This document shows, piece by piece, positions 1 to 8,311 of a stretch of DNA of 64,000 bases (its first letter is position 1; the number at the start of each line of letters is the position of its first letter). Source of the DNA: an uncultured Bacteroides sp. (GTDB lineage Bacteria > Bacteroidota > Bacteroidia > Bacteroidales > Bacteroidaceae). The stretch spans positions 43,671 through 107,670 of the forward strand of contig NZ_CALDPF010000047.1 of the NCBI RefSeq assembly GCF_937912035.1, written 5' to 3'. The position numbers were made by a program, and so were the translations under genes. The notes under the pieces are model-generated. The model was not told the origin of the DNA, did no database searches, and saw only the letters and a list, made by a program, of their open reading frames with translations.

Positions 1-407
1 GCAGCAGTCATACCAGCCCTTTTATTCATTCTCATATCCAGCTTTCCTTCGAAACGGAATGAAAATCCTCGTTCAGAGTCATCAAAATGATGTGAAGATA
101 CTCCTAAATCAGCCAAAATACCATCTACTTCAGTAACTCCGTAATATCTCAAAAAGTTCTTCAGATACCTGAAGTTACTTCTTACAAATGTAAATCTGCT
201 GTCATTGACGATGTTTCTTTCGGCATCCTCATCCTGGTCGAAGCTATATAGCTTACAGGTCTTGTCCATTCGTCTTAGAATTTCTTTTGAATGTCCACCA
301 CCGCCAAAGGTGACATCAACATAAATACCTTCTTTTTTTAGGTTTAGTCCGTTTATGCTTTCGTCAAGTAATACCGGTATGTGGTAAGTATGTTTTGCAT
401 CGTCCAT
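1..407 (-). CDS. rsmH: 16S rRNA (cytosine1402-N4)-methyltransferase RsmH, N-terminal part
   Basis: Reading the minus strand from an ATG at 407 gives MDDAKHTYHIPVLLDESI, then DVTFGGGGHSKEIL (the SAM-binding loop of the MraW/RsmH family) and ADLGVSSHHFDDSERGFSFR, a family signature. About 135 codons are present; the gene runs off the left edge, so the C-terminal half is missing. RsmH methylates C1402 of 16S rRNA in the decoding centre and in most bacteria opens the division and cell-wall (dcw) cluster. No mraZ lies directly upstream here: about 290 non-coding bases separate it from the divergent glsA. A minus-strand -7-like TAGTTTTG lies at 480-473, but no well-spaced -33 element is seen. Family assignment is firm. 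Confidence 0.95.
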   Translation of the reverse strand, partial: MDDAKHTYHIPVLLDESINGLNLKKEGIYVDVTFGGGGHSKEILRRMDKTCKLYSFDQDEDAERNIVNDSRFTFVRSNFRYLKNFLRYYGVTEVDGILADLGVSSHHFDDSERGFSFRFEGKLDMRMNKRAGMTA

Positions 408-700
408 ATATATTGTTTTTTTATCTTTATACCTTATTATCCAAATTAGCCGTAAAATTATAAATTTCCTTACAAAACTAATGTATGAAAGAGTGAAAAT
501 CTTTCCAAAAGTTATCAACAGGTATACGCCCTCGTATTGATAAGTGTTTATAGTGTAAAACAAATGCAAAAAAGCTGTCCTTAAATGCTTTGTTATATAT
601 TTTTTTTGCATGCTATTGTGTAATTTTTGCCCTAAAATGTAACTTTTTGCAAAAGATACACTATTTTTGCGCTGAATAACCCGAAAAAATAAGAAGACTT
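408..700. promoter_or_regulatory. Divergent intergenic region between rsmH and glsA
   Basis: AT-rich spacer without a credible ORF. Towards glsA a TATTTTTG at 662-669 fits the Bacteroidetes -7 element (TAnnTTTG), placing a start about 25 bases before the ATG. Towards rsmH, TAGTTTTG reads on the minus strand at 480-473. Neither has a clean -33 TTTG at 19-21 nt. No TGGG-type MraZ boxes are seen. Confidence 0.5.
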
Positions 701-1519
701 ATGTCAGACAATTCTGTATTTCTGATTGATATTGATAAAATACTGAAGGAAAAGGCAGGTAAAAAAGCTCGCCGTATCCCCCGTTTTGTAGTATCATATT
801 TAAAACGTATAGTTCATCAGGAAGAGATAAATAGTTTTTTATCAAGTGTTTCCGATAAAACAGGCGTTGATTTTCTGGAGGCTTGTATGAAATATCTTGA
901 TATAAAATTAGAAGTAGAAGGGCTTGAAAATCTACCCGAAACAGGATTGTTTACATTCGTTTCAAATCATCCCTTAGGAGGTCAGGACGGAATCGCATTA
1001 GGATATGTGTTGGGGAAACATTATAATGGGAGAATCAAATATCTTGTAAACGATTTGCTGATGAATCTTCATGGTTTGGCGCCTTTATGTATACCGATTA
1101 ATAAAACAGGCTCTCAGTCGAGAGACTTTCCGCGTATGGTTGAGGCGGGTTTTCGTTCTAACGAACATATTATAATGTTTCCGGCGGGTTTGTGTTCTAG
1201 AAGAAATAAAGGTGTTATTAAGGACCTTGAATGGAAAAAAACTTTCATATCTAAGAGTATTGAGTCTCAGCGTGACGTTGTTCCTATTCATTTTGAAGGA
1301 CGTAATTCTGATTTCTTTTATAATTTGGCAAACTTGTGTAAATTCTTAGGGATAAAGTTTAATATAGCCATGCTTTATTTGGCTGATGAAATGTATAAGA
1401 ACAGGCATAAAACATTCAAAATAACAATAGGAAAGCCAATACCATGGCAGACTTTTGATAAAACGCGTTCGCATACAGAATGGGCAGAATATGTTCGCGA
1501 TTTGATATATAAATTATAG
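701..1519 (+). CDS. glsA: Glycine-lipid O-acyltransferase GlsA (LPLAT-family acyltransferase)
   Basis: This 272-residue protein has the lysophospholipid-acyltransferase layout. Motif I is SNHPLGGQD near residues 88-96 (H90 and D96, so HX5D rather than the usual HX4D), and motif III is MFPAGLCSRR near residue 160 (FPAG in place of FPEG). In Bacteroides the pair glsB/glsA makes glycine lipids: GlsB N-acylates glycine and GlsA adds an ester-linked fatty acid. The next gene, 1522/1555-2532, is the GNAT-type partner, which supports this role over a generic phosphatidate-synthesis acyltransferase. Start: ATG at 701 with a purine stretch (AAGAAG) just upstream and a -7 element at 662-669. The family is certain; the specific function is inferred from similarity and the gene pair. 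Confidence 0.8.
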   Translation: MSDNSVFLIDIDKILKEKAGKKARRIPRFVVSYLKRIVHQEEINSFLSSVSDKTGVDFLEACMKYLDIKLEVEGLENLPETGLFTFVSNHPLGGQDGIALGYVLGKHYNGRIKYLVNDLLMNLHGLAPLCIPINKTGSQSRDFPRMVEAGFRSNEHIIMFPAGLCSRRNKGVIKDLEWKKTFISKSIESQRDVVPIHFEGRNSDFFYNLANLCKFLGIKFNIAMLYLADEMYKNRHKTFKITIGKPIPWQTFDKTRSHTEWAEYVRDLIYKL

Positions 1520-1554
1520 CATTGCAGAGAAAACAACAAGAATATAGAGGATAT

Positions 1555-2532
1555 ATGGAAGATATTATTACACCGATTGATAAAGAAATATTAAAATCGG
1601 AATTAACAGAAGAAAAACGATTAAGATTTACAAATAAGAGTAACAATGAGATATATATTGTTACTTGGAAAGATTCTCCTAATGTATTAAGGGAAATTGG
1701 CCGTTTGCGTGAAATTGCCTTCCGTGAGGCTGGTGGAGGTACAGGTAAATCTCTTGATCTTGATGAATATGATTTAATGGAAAATCCATATAAGCAGCTT
1801 GTGGTATGGAATCCTGATGCAGAAGAAATACTTGGAGGCTACCGTTATTTGTTTGGTGACGAAGTTGAATTTGACAAACATGGTAAACCTGTATTGGCTA
1901 CTGCTCATATGTTTAATTTCTCCGAGAAATTTTTGAAGGAGTATTTGCCGTATACCGTTGAACTTGGACGTTCTTTCGTTACTTTGGAATATCAGTCAAG
2001 TCGTGCAGGATCTAAAGGGCTTTTTGCTTTAGACAATCTTTGGGATGGTCTTGGAGCTCTTACCGTCATTAATCCTAAAATGAAATATTATTTCGGTAAA
2101 ATGACAATGTATCCTAGTTATAACCGTTACGGACGCGATATGATTCTTTATTTTCTTAATAAGCACTTCAGTGATCCTGATGCTTTGATTACACCAGTAC
2201 AGCCTCTTGAAATTGAAACAGACGTAAAACAACTTGAGAGCCTTTTCTGTTGTGATACTTTCAAAGAAGATTATAAGATTTTAAATACTGAAGTTCGTAA
2301 ATTAGGATATAACATACCTCCTTTAGTTAATGCATATATGAGTCTTTCTCCAACAATGCGTATGTTCGGTACTGCCATCAACTATGGCTTTGGTGATGTT
2401 GAAGAAACAGGCATACTTATAGCAGTGGATGAAATCTTGGAGGAAAAACGTGTACGTCATATAGAATCATATATTAAGGAGCACCCGGAAGCTTTAAATA
2501 TAACCTCAGGCGCAAATTTGGTGGTCAGTTAA
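1555..2532 (+). CDS. glsB: Glycine N-acyltransferase GlsB (hemolysin-like GNAT protein)
   Basis: The open frame can be read from a TTG at 1522, but the ATG at 1555 is preceded by AGAGGA and removes a weak N-terminal extension, so I start there (325 residues). The protein belongs to the acyl-homoserine-lactone-synthase-like GNAT group often annotated putative hemolysin: REIAFREAGGGTGKSLDLDEYD near the N terminus, then LGGYRYL, VELGRSFV and LFALDNLWDGLGAL. In Bacteroides thetaiotaomicron the homologous protein N-acylates glycine, the first step of glycine-lipid synthesis. It lies directly downstream of glsA on the same strand, and dgt begins 4 bases after its stop, so the three are probably co-transcribed. 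Confidence 0.8.
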   Translation: MEDIITPIDKEILKSELTEEKRLRFTNKSNNEIYIVTWKDSPNVLREIGRLREIAFREAGGGTGKSLDLDEYDLMENPYKQLVVWNPDAEEILGGYRYLFGDEVEFDKHGKPVLATAHMFNFSEKFLKEYLPYTVELGRSFVTLEYQSSRAGSKGLFALDNLWDGLGALTVINPKMKYYFGKMTMYPSYNRYGRDMILYFLNKHFSDPDALITPVQPLEIETDVKQLESLFCCDTFKEDYKILNTEVRKLGYNIPPLVNAYMSLSPTMRMFGTAINYGFGDVEETGILIAVDEILEEKRVRHIESYIKEHPEALNITSGANLVVS

Positions 2533-2536
2533 AATC

Positions 2537-3868
2537 ATGAATTGGCAACAACTAATTTCAAATAAAAGATTTGGTCTTGAACATCTTCATACACTTGGGA
2601 AAGATGATAGAACGGAATTTCAACGTGATTACGATCGCCTGATATTTTCGGCTCCTTTTCGACGTCTTCAGAATAAAACTCAGGTGTTCCCTTTGCCTGG
2701 GAGCATCTTTGTTCATAATCGTCTTACACACAGTTTGGAGGTATCGTGTGTAGGACGCTCTTTAGGAAATGAGGTCTCGCAAAAACTTATTAAGAAGCAC
2801 CCGGAACTGACTGATACTCATGTCTGCGAGATTGGGTCTATCGTGTCTGCTGCATGTCTGGCCCACGATTTGGGAAATCCACCTTTTGGACATTCTGGTG
2901 AGAAAGCTATAGGTACATATTTCTCAGAGGGGAAGGGCCAAATTCTTAAGGATATGCTATCCTCTGAAGAATGGAATGATATTATTCATTTTGAGGGAAA
3001 TGCCAATGCCTTCCGCTTGCTTACTCATCAGTTCAAAGGACGTCGTCAGGGAGGTTTTGTTATGACATATTCCACTTTGGCTTCAATTGTTAAATATCCA
3101 TATTCTTCTATACTGGCTGGAAACAAGCAAAAGTTTGGTTTTTTTATAACAGAAGTGGAGTCTTTCAGAAAAATTGCAGATGAACTTGGTATTATAAGAT
3201 TAAGTAATGAAGGAGAACCTGTCAGGTATGCCCGCTATCCATTGGTTTATCTTGTTGAAGCTGCTGACGATATATGCTATCAAATGATGGACATAGAAGA
3301 TGCTCACAAACTTAAAATATTATCTACCGAAGAGACAAAACAGTTGTATAGGGGATTCCTTTCCCCGGAAAGATTACAACGTACCGATATGATATGTTCT
3401 ATGGTTACTGATACTAATGAACAGATAGCCTACCTTCGGAGCACTGCTATTGGTATCCTTATAAAAGAATGCACACGTGTCTTTATTGAGAACGAGGAAA
3501 GTATACTTGCCGGTACGTTTTCAGGGCCACTTATTAATCACCTTGATGAACATGTCAGGAAAGCTTACGAGACATGCTCGCAAACGGCATTTAATCGTAT
3601 ATATTGCTCTAAGGATGTTGTTGATATAGAATTGGCAGGTTATCAGGTTATATCTACCCTTACTGATTTAATGATAGAAGCAGTGTGTTATCCGGACAAA
3701 GCATATTCCAAACTGTTGATCAATAGAGTTTCTACCCAATATGATATATCTGCTCCAACACTTTATGGAAGGATTATTGCTGTTCTTGATTATATATCCG
3801 GTATGACAGATGTCTATGCGCTTGATTTGTATAGAAAAATTAATGGTAATAGCCTACCGGCTGTTTGA
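2537..3868 (+). CDS. dgt: dGTP triphosphohydrolase (HD-domain dNTPase)
   Basis: A 443-residue HD-superfamily protein that hydrolyses dGTP (or related dNTPs) to the nucleoside and tripolyphosphate. The metal site is visible as RLTHSLEVS (H65), AHDLGNPPFGH (H110, D111, H119) and a later D in EAADDICYQMMDIEDAHK. The N terminus FQRDYDRLIFSAPFRRLQNKTQVFPL is typical of the family, and the length matches the roughly 440-residue bacterial type. It starts 4 bases after glsB, suggesting one transcript with glsA-glsB. The dUTPase gene follows under its own promoter, so two nucleotide-pool sanitising enzymes are neighbours. Confidence 0.93.
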   Translation: MNWQQLISNKRFGLEHLHTLGKDDRTEFQRDYDRLIFSAPFRRLQNKTQVFPLPGSIFVHNRLTHSLEVSCVGRSLGNEVSQKLIKKHPELTDTHVCEIGSIVSAACLAHDLGNPPFGHSGEKAIGTYFSEGKGQILKDMLSSEEWNDIIHFEGNANAFRLLTHQFKGRRQGGFVMTYSTLASIVKYPYSSILAGNKQKFGFFITEVESFRKIADELGIIRLSNEGEPVRYARYPLVYLVEAADDICYQMMDIEDAHKLKILSTEETKQLYRGFLSPERLQRTDMICSMVTDTNEQIAYLRSTAIGILIKECTRVFIENEESILAGTFSGPLINHLDEHVRKAYETCSQTAFNRIYCSKDVVDIELAGYQVISTLTDLMIEAVCYPDKAYSKLLINRVSTQYDISAPTLYGRIIAVLDYISGMTDVYALDLYRKINGNSLPAV

Positions 3869-3900
3869 TTTTGATAAATAAAATATTTCTATTTACTTTG
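3869..3900 (+). promoter_or_regulatory. Promoter of dut
   Basis: TTTTG at 3869-3873, a 20-base spacer, then TACTTTG at 3894-3900. This matches the Bacteroidetes -33/-7 arrangement, with the -7 one base short of TAnnTTTG. It lies about 25 bases before the dut start codon. Confidence 0.55.
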
Positions 3901-3924
3901 TGTCCGTAAAAATATTATATCTAT

Positions 3925-4359
3925 ATGAAGATTAGAATCATCAATAAATCAAAACATCCGTTGCCACAGTATGCAACTCCTCTTTCGGCTGGTCTTGACC
4001 TTCGTGCCAATATCGATTCTTCTATCACTCTTCTGCCGCTTCAGCGTTGTCTGGTTCCTACAGGCCTATTTATGGCTTTGCCTGCCGGATATGAAGCACA
4101 AGTACGTCCGCGTAGTGGTCTTGCTATAAAGAAAGGAATAACAGTATTGAACAGTCCTGGTACTATAGATGCAGATTATAGAGGGGAGATATGTGTTATT
4201 ATGGTTAATCTGTCGCAGGAACCTTTCATTATAGAGGATGGAGAACGTATTGCCCAAATGGTGATTGCGCGTCACGAACAAGCTGAATGGGAAGAGACTT
4301 TGGTTCTGGATGATACTGAACGTGGTGAAGGCGGTTTTGGGCATAGTGGAAGGAAGTGA
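3925..4359 (+). CDS. dut: dUTP diphosphatase
   Basis: A 144-residue trimeric-type dUTPase converting dUTP to dUMP and PPi, which keeps uracil out of DNA and feeds thymidylate synthesis. All five motifs are present in order: SAGLDLRA (21-28), PRSGLAIK (62-69), GTIDADYRGE (79-88), ERIAQMVI (107-114) and RGEGGFGHSG (133-142), the glycine-rich C-terminal arm. Length is standard. It appears to head a run with three envelope genes (4403, 6191 and 7025): the gap to the TPR lipoprotein is 43 bases and the later gaps are 9 bases each. Confidence 0.97.
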   Translation: MKIRIINKSKHPLPQYATPLSAGLDLRANIDSSITLLPLQRCLVPTGLFMALPAGYEAQVRPRSGLAIKKGITVLNSPGTIDADYRGEICVIMVNLSQEPFIIEDGERIAQMVIARHEQAEWEETLVLDDTERGEGGFGHSGRK

Positions 4360-4402
4360 CTTCCGGTTATTAATTGTTTGTTCTTAATTATAAATTCAAA
4401 AA

Positions 4403-6181
4403 ATGCCATATTTACTCTTAATAATTGTCTTGTTGTTTTCTTCGTGTGGAACATTAAAAAATAAGTTGTCAGTAAAGGAAAAAGATTCGATTGAACTTAA
4501 GGATCCATTGACATACGAACAGCGCCGCAAGTTTGATTACTATTTTCTAGAAGCAGTGCGTATGAAGCAGAAGGGTGAGTATGATGCAGCCTTTCAGCTA
4601 TACAGTCATTGTCTGGATATCTATCCAGGTGCTGCCGCTGTTCTGTATGAGATATCACAATTCTATATGTTCCTTGGTCAGGAATCAAAAGGAGAAGAAG
4701 CCCTGAAACAGGCTGTACGCTCGGACGACAGTAATTTCTGGTATAAACAGACGCTTGCATCTTATTATCAATCCAAGCAGAATTGGATAAAGGCTATTTC
4801 CGTTTACGAAGACATGGCTCAGATATTTCCTGCACGTTTAGAACCGTTGCTTTCACTTGCCGATCTTTATAATCGGACGAAAAGTTATGACAGTCTGGTA
4901 GCGACTCTCAATCGTATAGAAGAACTAGATGGTAAATCTGAACAAATAAGTATGGAGAAGTTCCGTGCCTATTTGCAGCTTGACGATATGAATAAGGCTT
5001 TCAGTGAGATTCAGTCGCTTGTAGATGAATATCCGTATGACATGCGTTACAAAACTGTTCTTGGCGATGTATATCTTAGCAATGGCCGTAATGATGAAGC
5101 TTTGAAAGTATATAGAGATATTTTGAATGAAGAACCTGACTATGCTCCTGCAATGGTTTCACTGGCTTCTTATTATCAGAAAACCGGTCAGGATAGCTTG
5201 TACGCTGTGCAACTCGATTCAATACTTGTTAATGATAATGTGGATACTAAATTGAAACTGGAATTCATGCGCCAGTTGATAATGAAATCGGAACAGACGG
5301 ACAGAGACAGTACGAAAATTATTCGTTTGTTTGAAACTATTATGACCAAGAAACAGCCTAATGCTGATATTCCGATGCTTTATGCCCAGTATCTTATAAC
5401 TAAGAAAATGGAAAAGGAGTCTGTTCCTGTACTTAACAAAGTGTTGAGTCTGGATCCTGAGAACAAGCCTGCCAGACTTCAGCTTTTGAGTTATGCTATA
5501 AGTGACAACAATCTGGACGAGGTTATACGTGTGGCGACTCCCGCTATGGTATATAATCCTGAAGCTATGGAGTTTTATTATTATCTTGGTTTGGCACACT
5601 ATCAGAAGGAAGAAACAGACAAAGCTCTTGAAGTATTCAATAAAGGAGTACAGCAGATAAACGAGAAGAGTGATAAGAATATTGCTTCTGATTTTTATTC
5701 TATTCTTGGAGATTTATACCATTCGCGTGATATGAAAGCCGAGGCGTATGCGGCATACGATTCGTCGTTGGTCTACAATCCTAAAAATATTAATACGCTT
5801 AATAATTATGCTTATTATCTGTCTGTGGAACGTGTAAATCTTGACAAGGCCGAGGAGATGAGCTTTATCACCGTGAAGGCGGAACCGGAAAATTCTACTT
5901 ATCTTGACACGTATGCATGGATTCTGTTTGAGAAGGGAAGATATACGGAGGCGCGTATATACATTGAGCAGGCAATGAAGAACGGTGGTGAGAGCAGTCA
6001 GGTTATAGTAGAACATTGTGGTGATATTTATTTTAAGTTAGGAGAGAAGGAGAAGGCTGTTGAATACTGGAAGAAAGCAATCAAAATAGACGATTCGCAG
6101 GAAGAGGGTGTAACTCCACGTCCGGAAAAAGAGATAAAACGACTTAAACAGAAAATAGCTTTACGTAAATATATTGAATAA
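4403..6181 (+). CDS. TPR-repeat lipoprotein
   Basis: A 592-residue protein beginning MPYLLLIIVLLFSSCGTLKNKL, a short lipoprotein signal with lipobox FSSC, so it is probably anchored in the envelope facing the periplasm. The rest is nearly all helical tetratricopeptide repeats, for example AAAVLYEISQFYMFLGQES, DMRYKTVLGDVYLSNGRNDEA, AMEFYYYLGLAHYQKEETDKA and VIVEHCGDIYFKLGEKEKA. TPR proteins act as scaffolds; no enzymatic motif is seen. It sits between dut and a DUF4292 lipoprotein plus an EnvC-like protein with 9-base spacings, so a role in envelope or peptidoglycan assembly is plausible but not shown by the sequence. Confidence 0.85.
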   Translation: MPYLLLIIVLLFSSCGTLKNKLSVKEKDSIELKDPLTYEQRRKFDYYFLEAVRMKQKGEYDAAFQLYSHCLDIYPGAAAVLYEISQFYMFLGQESKGEEALKQAVRSDDSNFWYKQTLASYYQSKQNWIKAISVYEDMAQIFPARLEPLLSLADLYNRTKSYDSLVATLNRIEELDGKSEQISMEKFRAYLQLDDMNKAFSEIQSLVDEYPYDMRYKTVLGDVYLSNGRNDEALKVYRDILNEEPDYAPAMVSLASYYQKTGQDSLYAVQLDSILVNDNVDTKLKLEFMRQLIMKSEQTDRDSTKIIRLFETIMTKKQPNADIPMLYAQYLITKKMEKESVPVLNKVLSLDPENKPARLQLLSYAISDNNLDEVIRVATPAMVYNPEAMEFYYYLGLAHYQKEETDKALEVFNKGVQQINEKSDKNIASDFYSILGDLYHSRDMKAEAYAAYDSSLVYNPKNINTLNNYAYYLSVERVNLDKAEEMSFITVKAEPENSTYLDTYAWILFEKGRYTEARIYIEQAMKNGGESSQVIVEHCGDIYFKLGEKEKAVEYWKKAIKIDDSQEEGVTPRPEKEIKRLKQKIALRKYIE

Positions 6182-6190
6182 TAGTGTGTT

Positions 6191-7015
6191 ATGAAACAAA
6201 TCAGCTATATAGTTTTGTTTGTATTTCTTCTTGCTTCATGCACCGCTTCCAGAAATACGTTGCGTAACACTATGATAGGTGGGCTTTCCGGAACGGAATA
6301 TATGGAAAAGGTAATAGAGTGGACTCCGTTGCGAAAGAATCTTACGGCCCGTGCCCGTATAGAGCTTAATACGGGAATTTCTTCATCTATGAGCGTAAAT
6401 GCCAATATGCGTATACGTCGTGGTGAGATAGTACGTATCAGTGTGGCTCCTTTTTTGGGTATTGAAGTGGCACGTATTGATATCACTCCTGAAAGAATTT
6501 TGGCTATTGATCGTATGAATAAACGTTATGTTGAGCTTGATTTTGTCGAACTAGGCAATTTGCTTGATACACAGCTTGACTTTAATATTCTTCAGTCTTT
6601 GATTTTGAATGAGATATTTATACCCGGAAGGGATAGATTGTCTGTAGAAGATGCCGGAAAGTTCACACTTACTTCTAGAGGAGGACAGGCAGAACTGCAG
6701 GTTAAAGGCAGTAGACAAATAGGCTATAGTTTTTATACTTCAGCAACTGACGGCCGTTTGGAGGAAACCGTGATTTCTTTGAAGAATCTGCCATTTTCTC
6801 TTCATTGTCATTATAACGATTTTACCATGCTCGGTAATGATGTTTTCCCACAATTGATAGAGATGAGCTCCGTTGGTACTTCGAAGAATTATACATTAGG
6901 GATGAGGTTGTCCAGAATAGGAACTGACTCTGATTGGGATGCAAAGTCTGAAGTGCCGTCTAAATATAAGAGGATATCTGTACAGGAACTGGTTAAGTTA
7001 ATAATTAAAAATTAA
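6191..7015 (+). CDS. DUF4292-family lipoprotein
   Basis: This 274-residue protein starts MKQISYIVLFVFLLASCTAS with lipobox LASC, so it is a predicted lipoprotein. The body (ARIELNTGISSSMSVNANMRIRRGEIVRISVAPFLGIEVARIDITP, then LNEIFIPGRDRLSVEDAGK) fits the DUF4292 family, a mostly beta fold reminiscent of the LolA/LolB type; that likeness is my inference. It is 9 bases downstream of the TPR lipoprotein and 9 bases upstream of the EnvC-like gene, suggesting a shared envelope function. Biochemical role unknown. Confidence 0.75.
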   Translation: MKQISYIVLFVFLLASCTASRNTLRNTMIGGLSGTEYMEKVIEWTPLRKNLTARARIELNTGISSSMSVNANMRIRRGEIVRISVAPFLGIEVARIDITPERILAIDRMNKRYVELDFVELGNLLDTQLDFNILQSLILNEIFIPGRDRLSVEDAGKFTLTSRGGQAELQVKGSRQIGYSFYTSATDGRLEETVISLKNLPFSLHCHYNDFTMLGNDVFPQLIEMSSVGTSKNYTLGMRLSRIGTDSDWDAKSEVPSKYKRISVQELVKLIIKN

Positions 7016-7024
7016 TAATTTATA

Positions 7025-8311
7025 ATGAAGAACTTTGTCTGCTTTTCACTTGTTATTCTTCTTTTTTTCCTTCTTTTGCCTGAGATGGCTTTTCCGCAAT
7101 CAACACCCAAGATTCGCCAGTTGGAGAAAGAACGTAATGAGCTGCACAGTAGGATAGATGAATCGGAGACACTGCTTCAGTCTACGGGAAAAGATGTTAA
7201 AAGTCAGTTGGATAATTTGGCTCTTATAAGTGGTCAGATTGCAGAAAGACGCCGGTATCTGACTTCTATTCAGAGAGATTTGAATAGTATTCAGCAGGAA
7301 ATAAATCGTTTGGAAAGTGAAACGAAAATATTGGACGGGGATCTTAGGCTTAAACGTGAACGTTATGAAAAATCACTCCGATATCTTCATCGTAACAGTA
7401 CAATACAAGAAAAGCTTATGTTTATTTTTTCGGCTGATAATCTTAGCCAGATGTACAGACGTTTACGTTATGTAAAACAATATGCGGATTTCCAACGGCT
7501 TAAAGGGGAAGAAATAAAGACTAAACTGTTGGAAATAAAAGAACATAAGAAGATTACTGAGGAGACGTATAAAGCAAAGGTCGCATTGCTCGAACATCAG
7601 GAATCAGAGAAAAAGAAACTTGAAATTCAGGAATCGGAAAGGAAAAAAATTCTGGTGTCTATGCAAAAGAAGCAAATTCAGCTTCGTAATGAACTGGAAA
7701 AGCAACGTAAGGCAGCAAATAGACTTAATGCTGAAATAGATCGTCTGATTGCCATAGAAATAGAAGCTGCACGTAAAAGAGAAGAGGAAGAGCGCAGACG
7801 TAAGGAATCTCAGGTTAGAAAACAGTCTGAGAGTAAGAATGTCATTAAGGAAAAGAAACAGATGGACGTCTATAAGGTGGATGATTCAGACCGTAAACTA
7901 TCCGGAATTTTTGAACGCAACAAAGGTAATTTGCCTATTCCTGTTACTGGACCGTACGTAATCGTCGGCCGGTACGGGCAGTATCAGGTAGAGGGTTTAA
8001 GGAATGTCCGTTTGGATAATAAGGGGATAGACATCAAAGCCAAGTCTGGTGCAATGGCACGTACTATTTTCGACGGTGAGGTTACCGCTGTATTTCAGTA
8101 TAATGGACTTGCTAATGTGCTTGTGCGTCATGGAAGTTATATATCTGTTTATTGTAATCTCGAGTCTGTGATTGTCAAGCAGGGAAGCCAGCTTAAAACA
8201 CGTGATGTAATCGGTCAGATCAATACTGATGCCGATGGCAATACTGTATTGCATTTCCAGTTGCGAAAAGAAAAGGAAAAACTGAATCCGGAATTATGGA
8301 TTCTTAGGTGA
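7025..8311 (+). CDS. EnvC-like murein hydrolase activator (coiled coil plus degenerate LytM)
   Basis: A 428-residue secreted protein: signal peptide to about residue 25 (LLPEMAFPQS), a long coiled coil rich in Q/E/K/R (about 28-270), and a C-terminal LytM/M23-type domain (about 310-428). The zinc ligands of active M23 peptidases are lost: the HxxxD site reads NKGIDI and the usual HxH region reads LHFQL. EnvC-type proteins use such a domain to activate amidases rather than cut peptidoglycan, so I infer an amidase activator in cell separation. Last gene of the dut run. Its stop (8309-8311) overlaps the tail of the convergent kinase gene by 8 bases. Confidence 0.85.
   Translation: MKNFVCFSLVILLFFLLLPEMAFPQSTPKIRQLEKERNELHSRIDESETLLQSTGKDVKSQLDNLALISGQIAERRRYLTSIQRDLNSIQQEINRLESETKILDGDLRLKRERYEKSLRYLHRNSTIQEKLMFIFSADNLSQMYRRLRYVKQYADFQRLKGEEIKTKLLEIKEHKKITEETYKAKVALLEHQESEKKKLEIQESERKKILVSMQKKQIQLRNELEKQRKAANRLNAEIDRLIAIEIEAARKREEEERRRKESQVRKQSESKNVIKEKKQMDVYKVDDSDRKLSGIFERNKGNLPIPVTGPYVIVGRYGQYQVEGLRNVRLDNKGIDIKAKSGAMARTIFDGEVTAVFQYNGLANVLVRHGSYISVYCNLESVIVKQGSQLKTRDVIGQINTDADGNTVLHFQLRKEKEKLNPELWILR

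Noticed and set aside
512..520. DnaA-box-like TTATCAACA
   Set aside because: Single mismatched copy with no cluster of boxes and no dnaA nearby; not evidence of an origin.
1522..1554. TTG start for glsB
   Set aside because: The in-frame ATG at 1555 has AGAGGA just upstream and better family N-terminal length.
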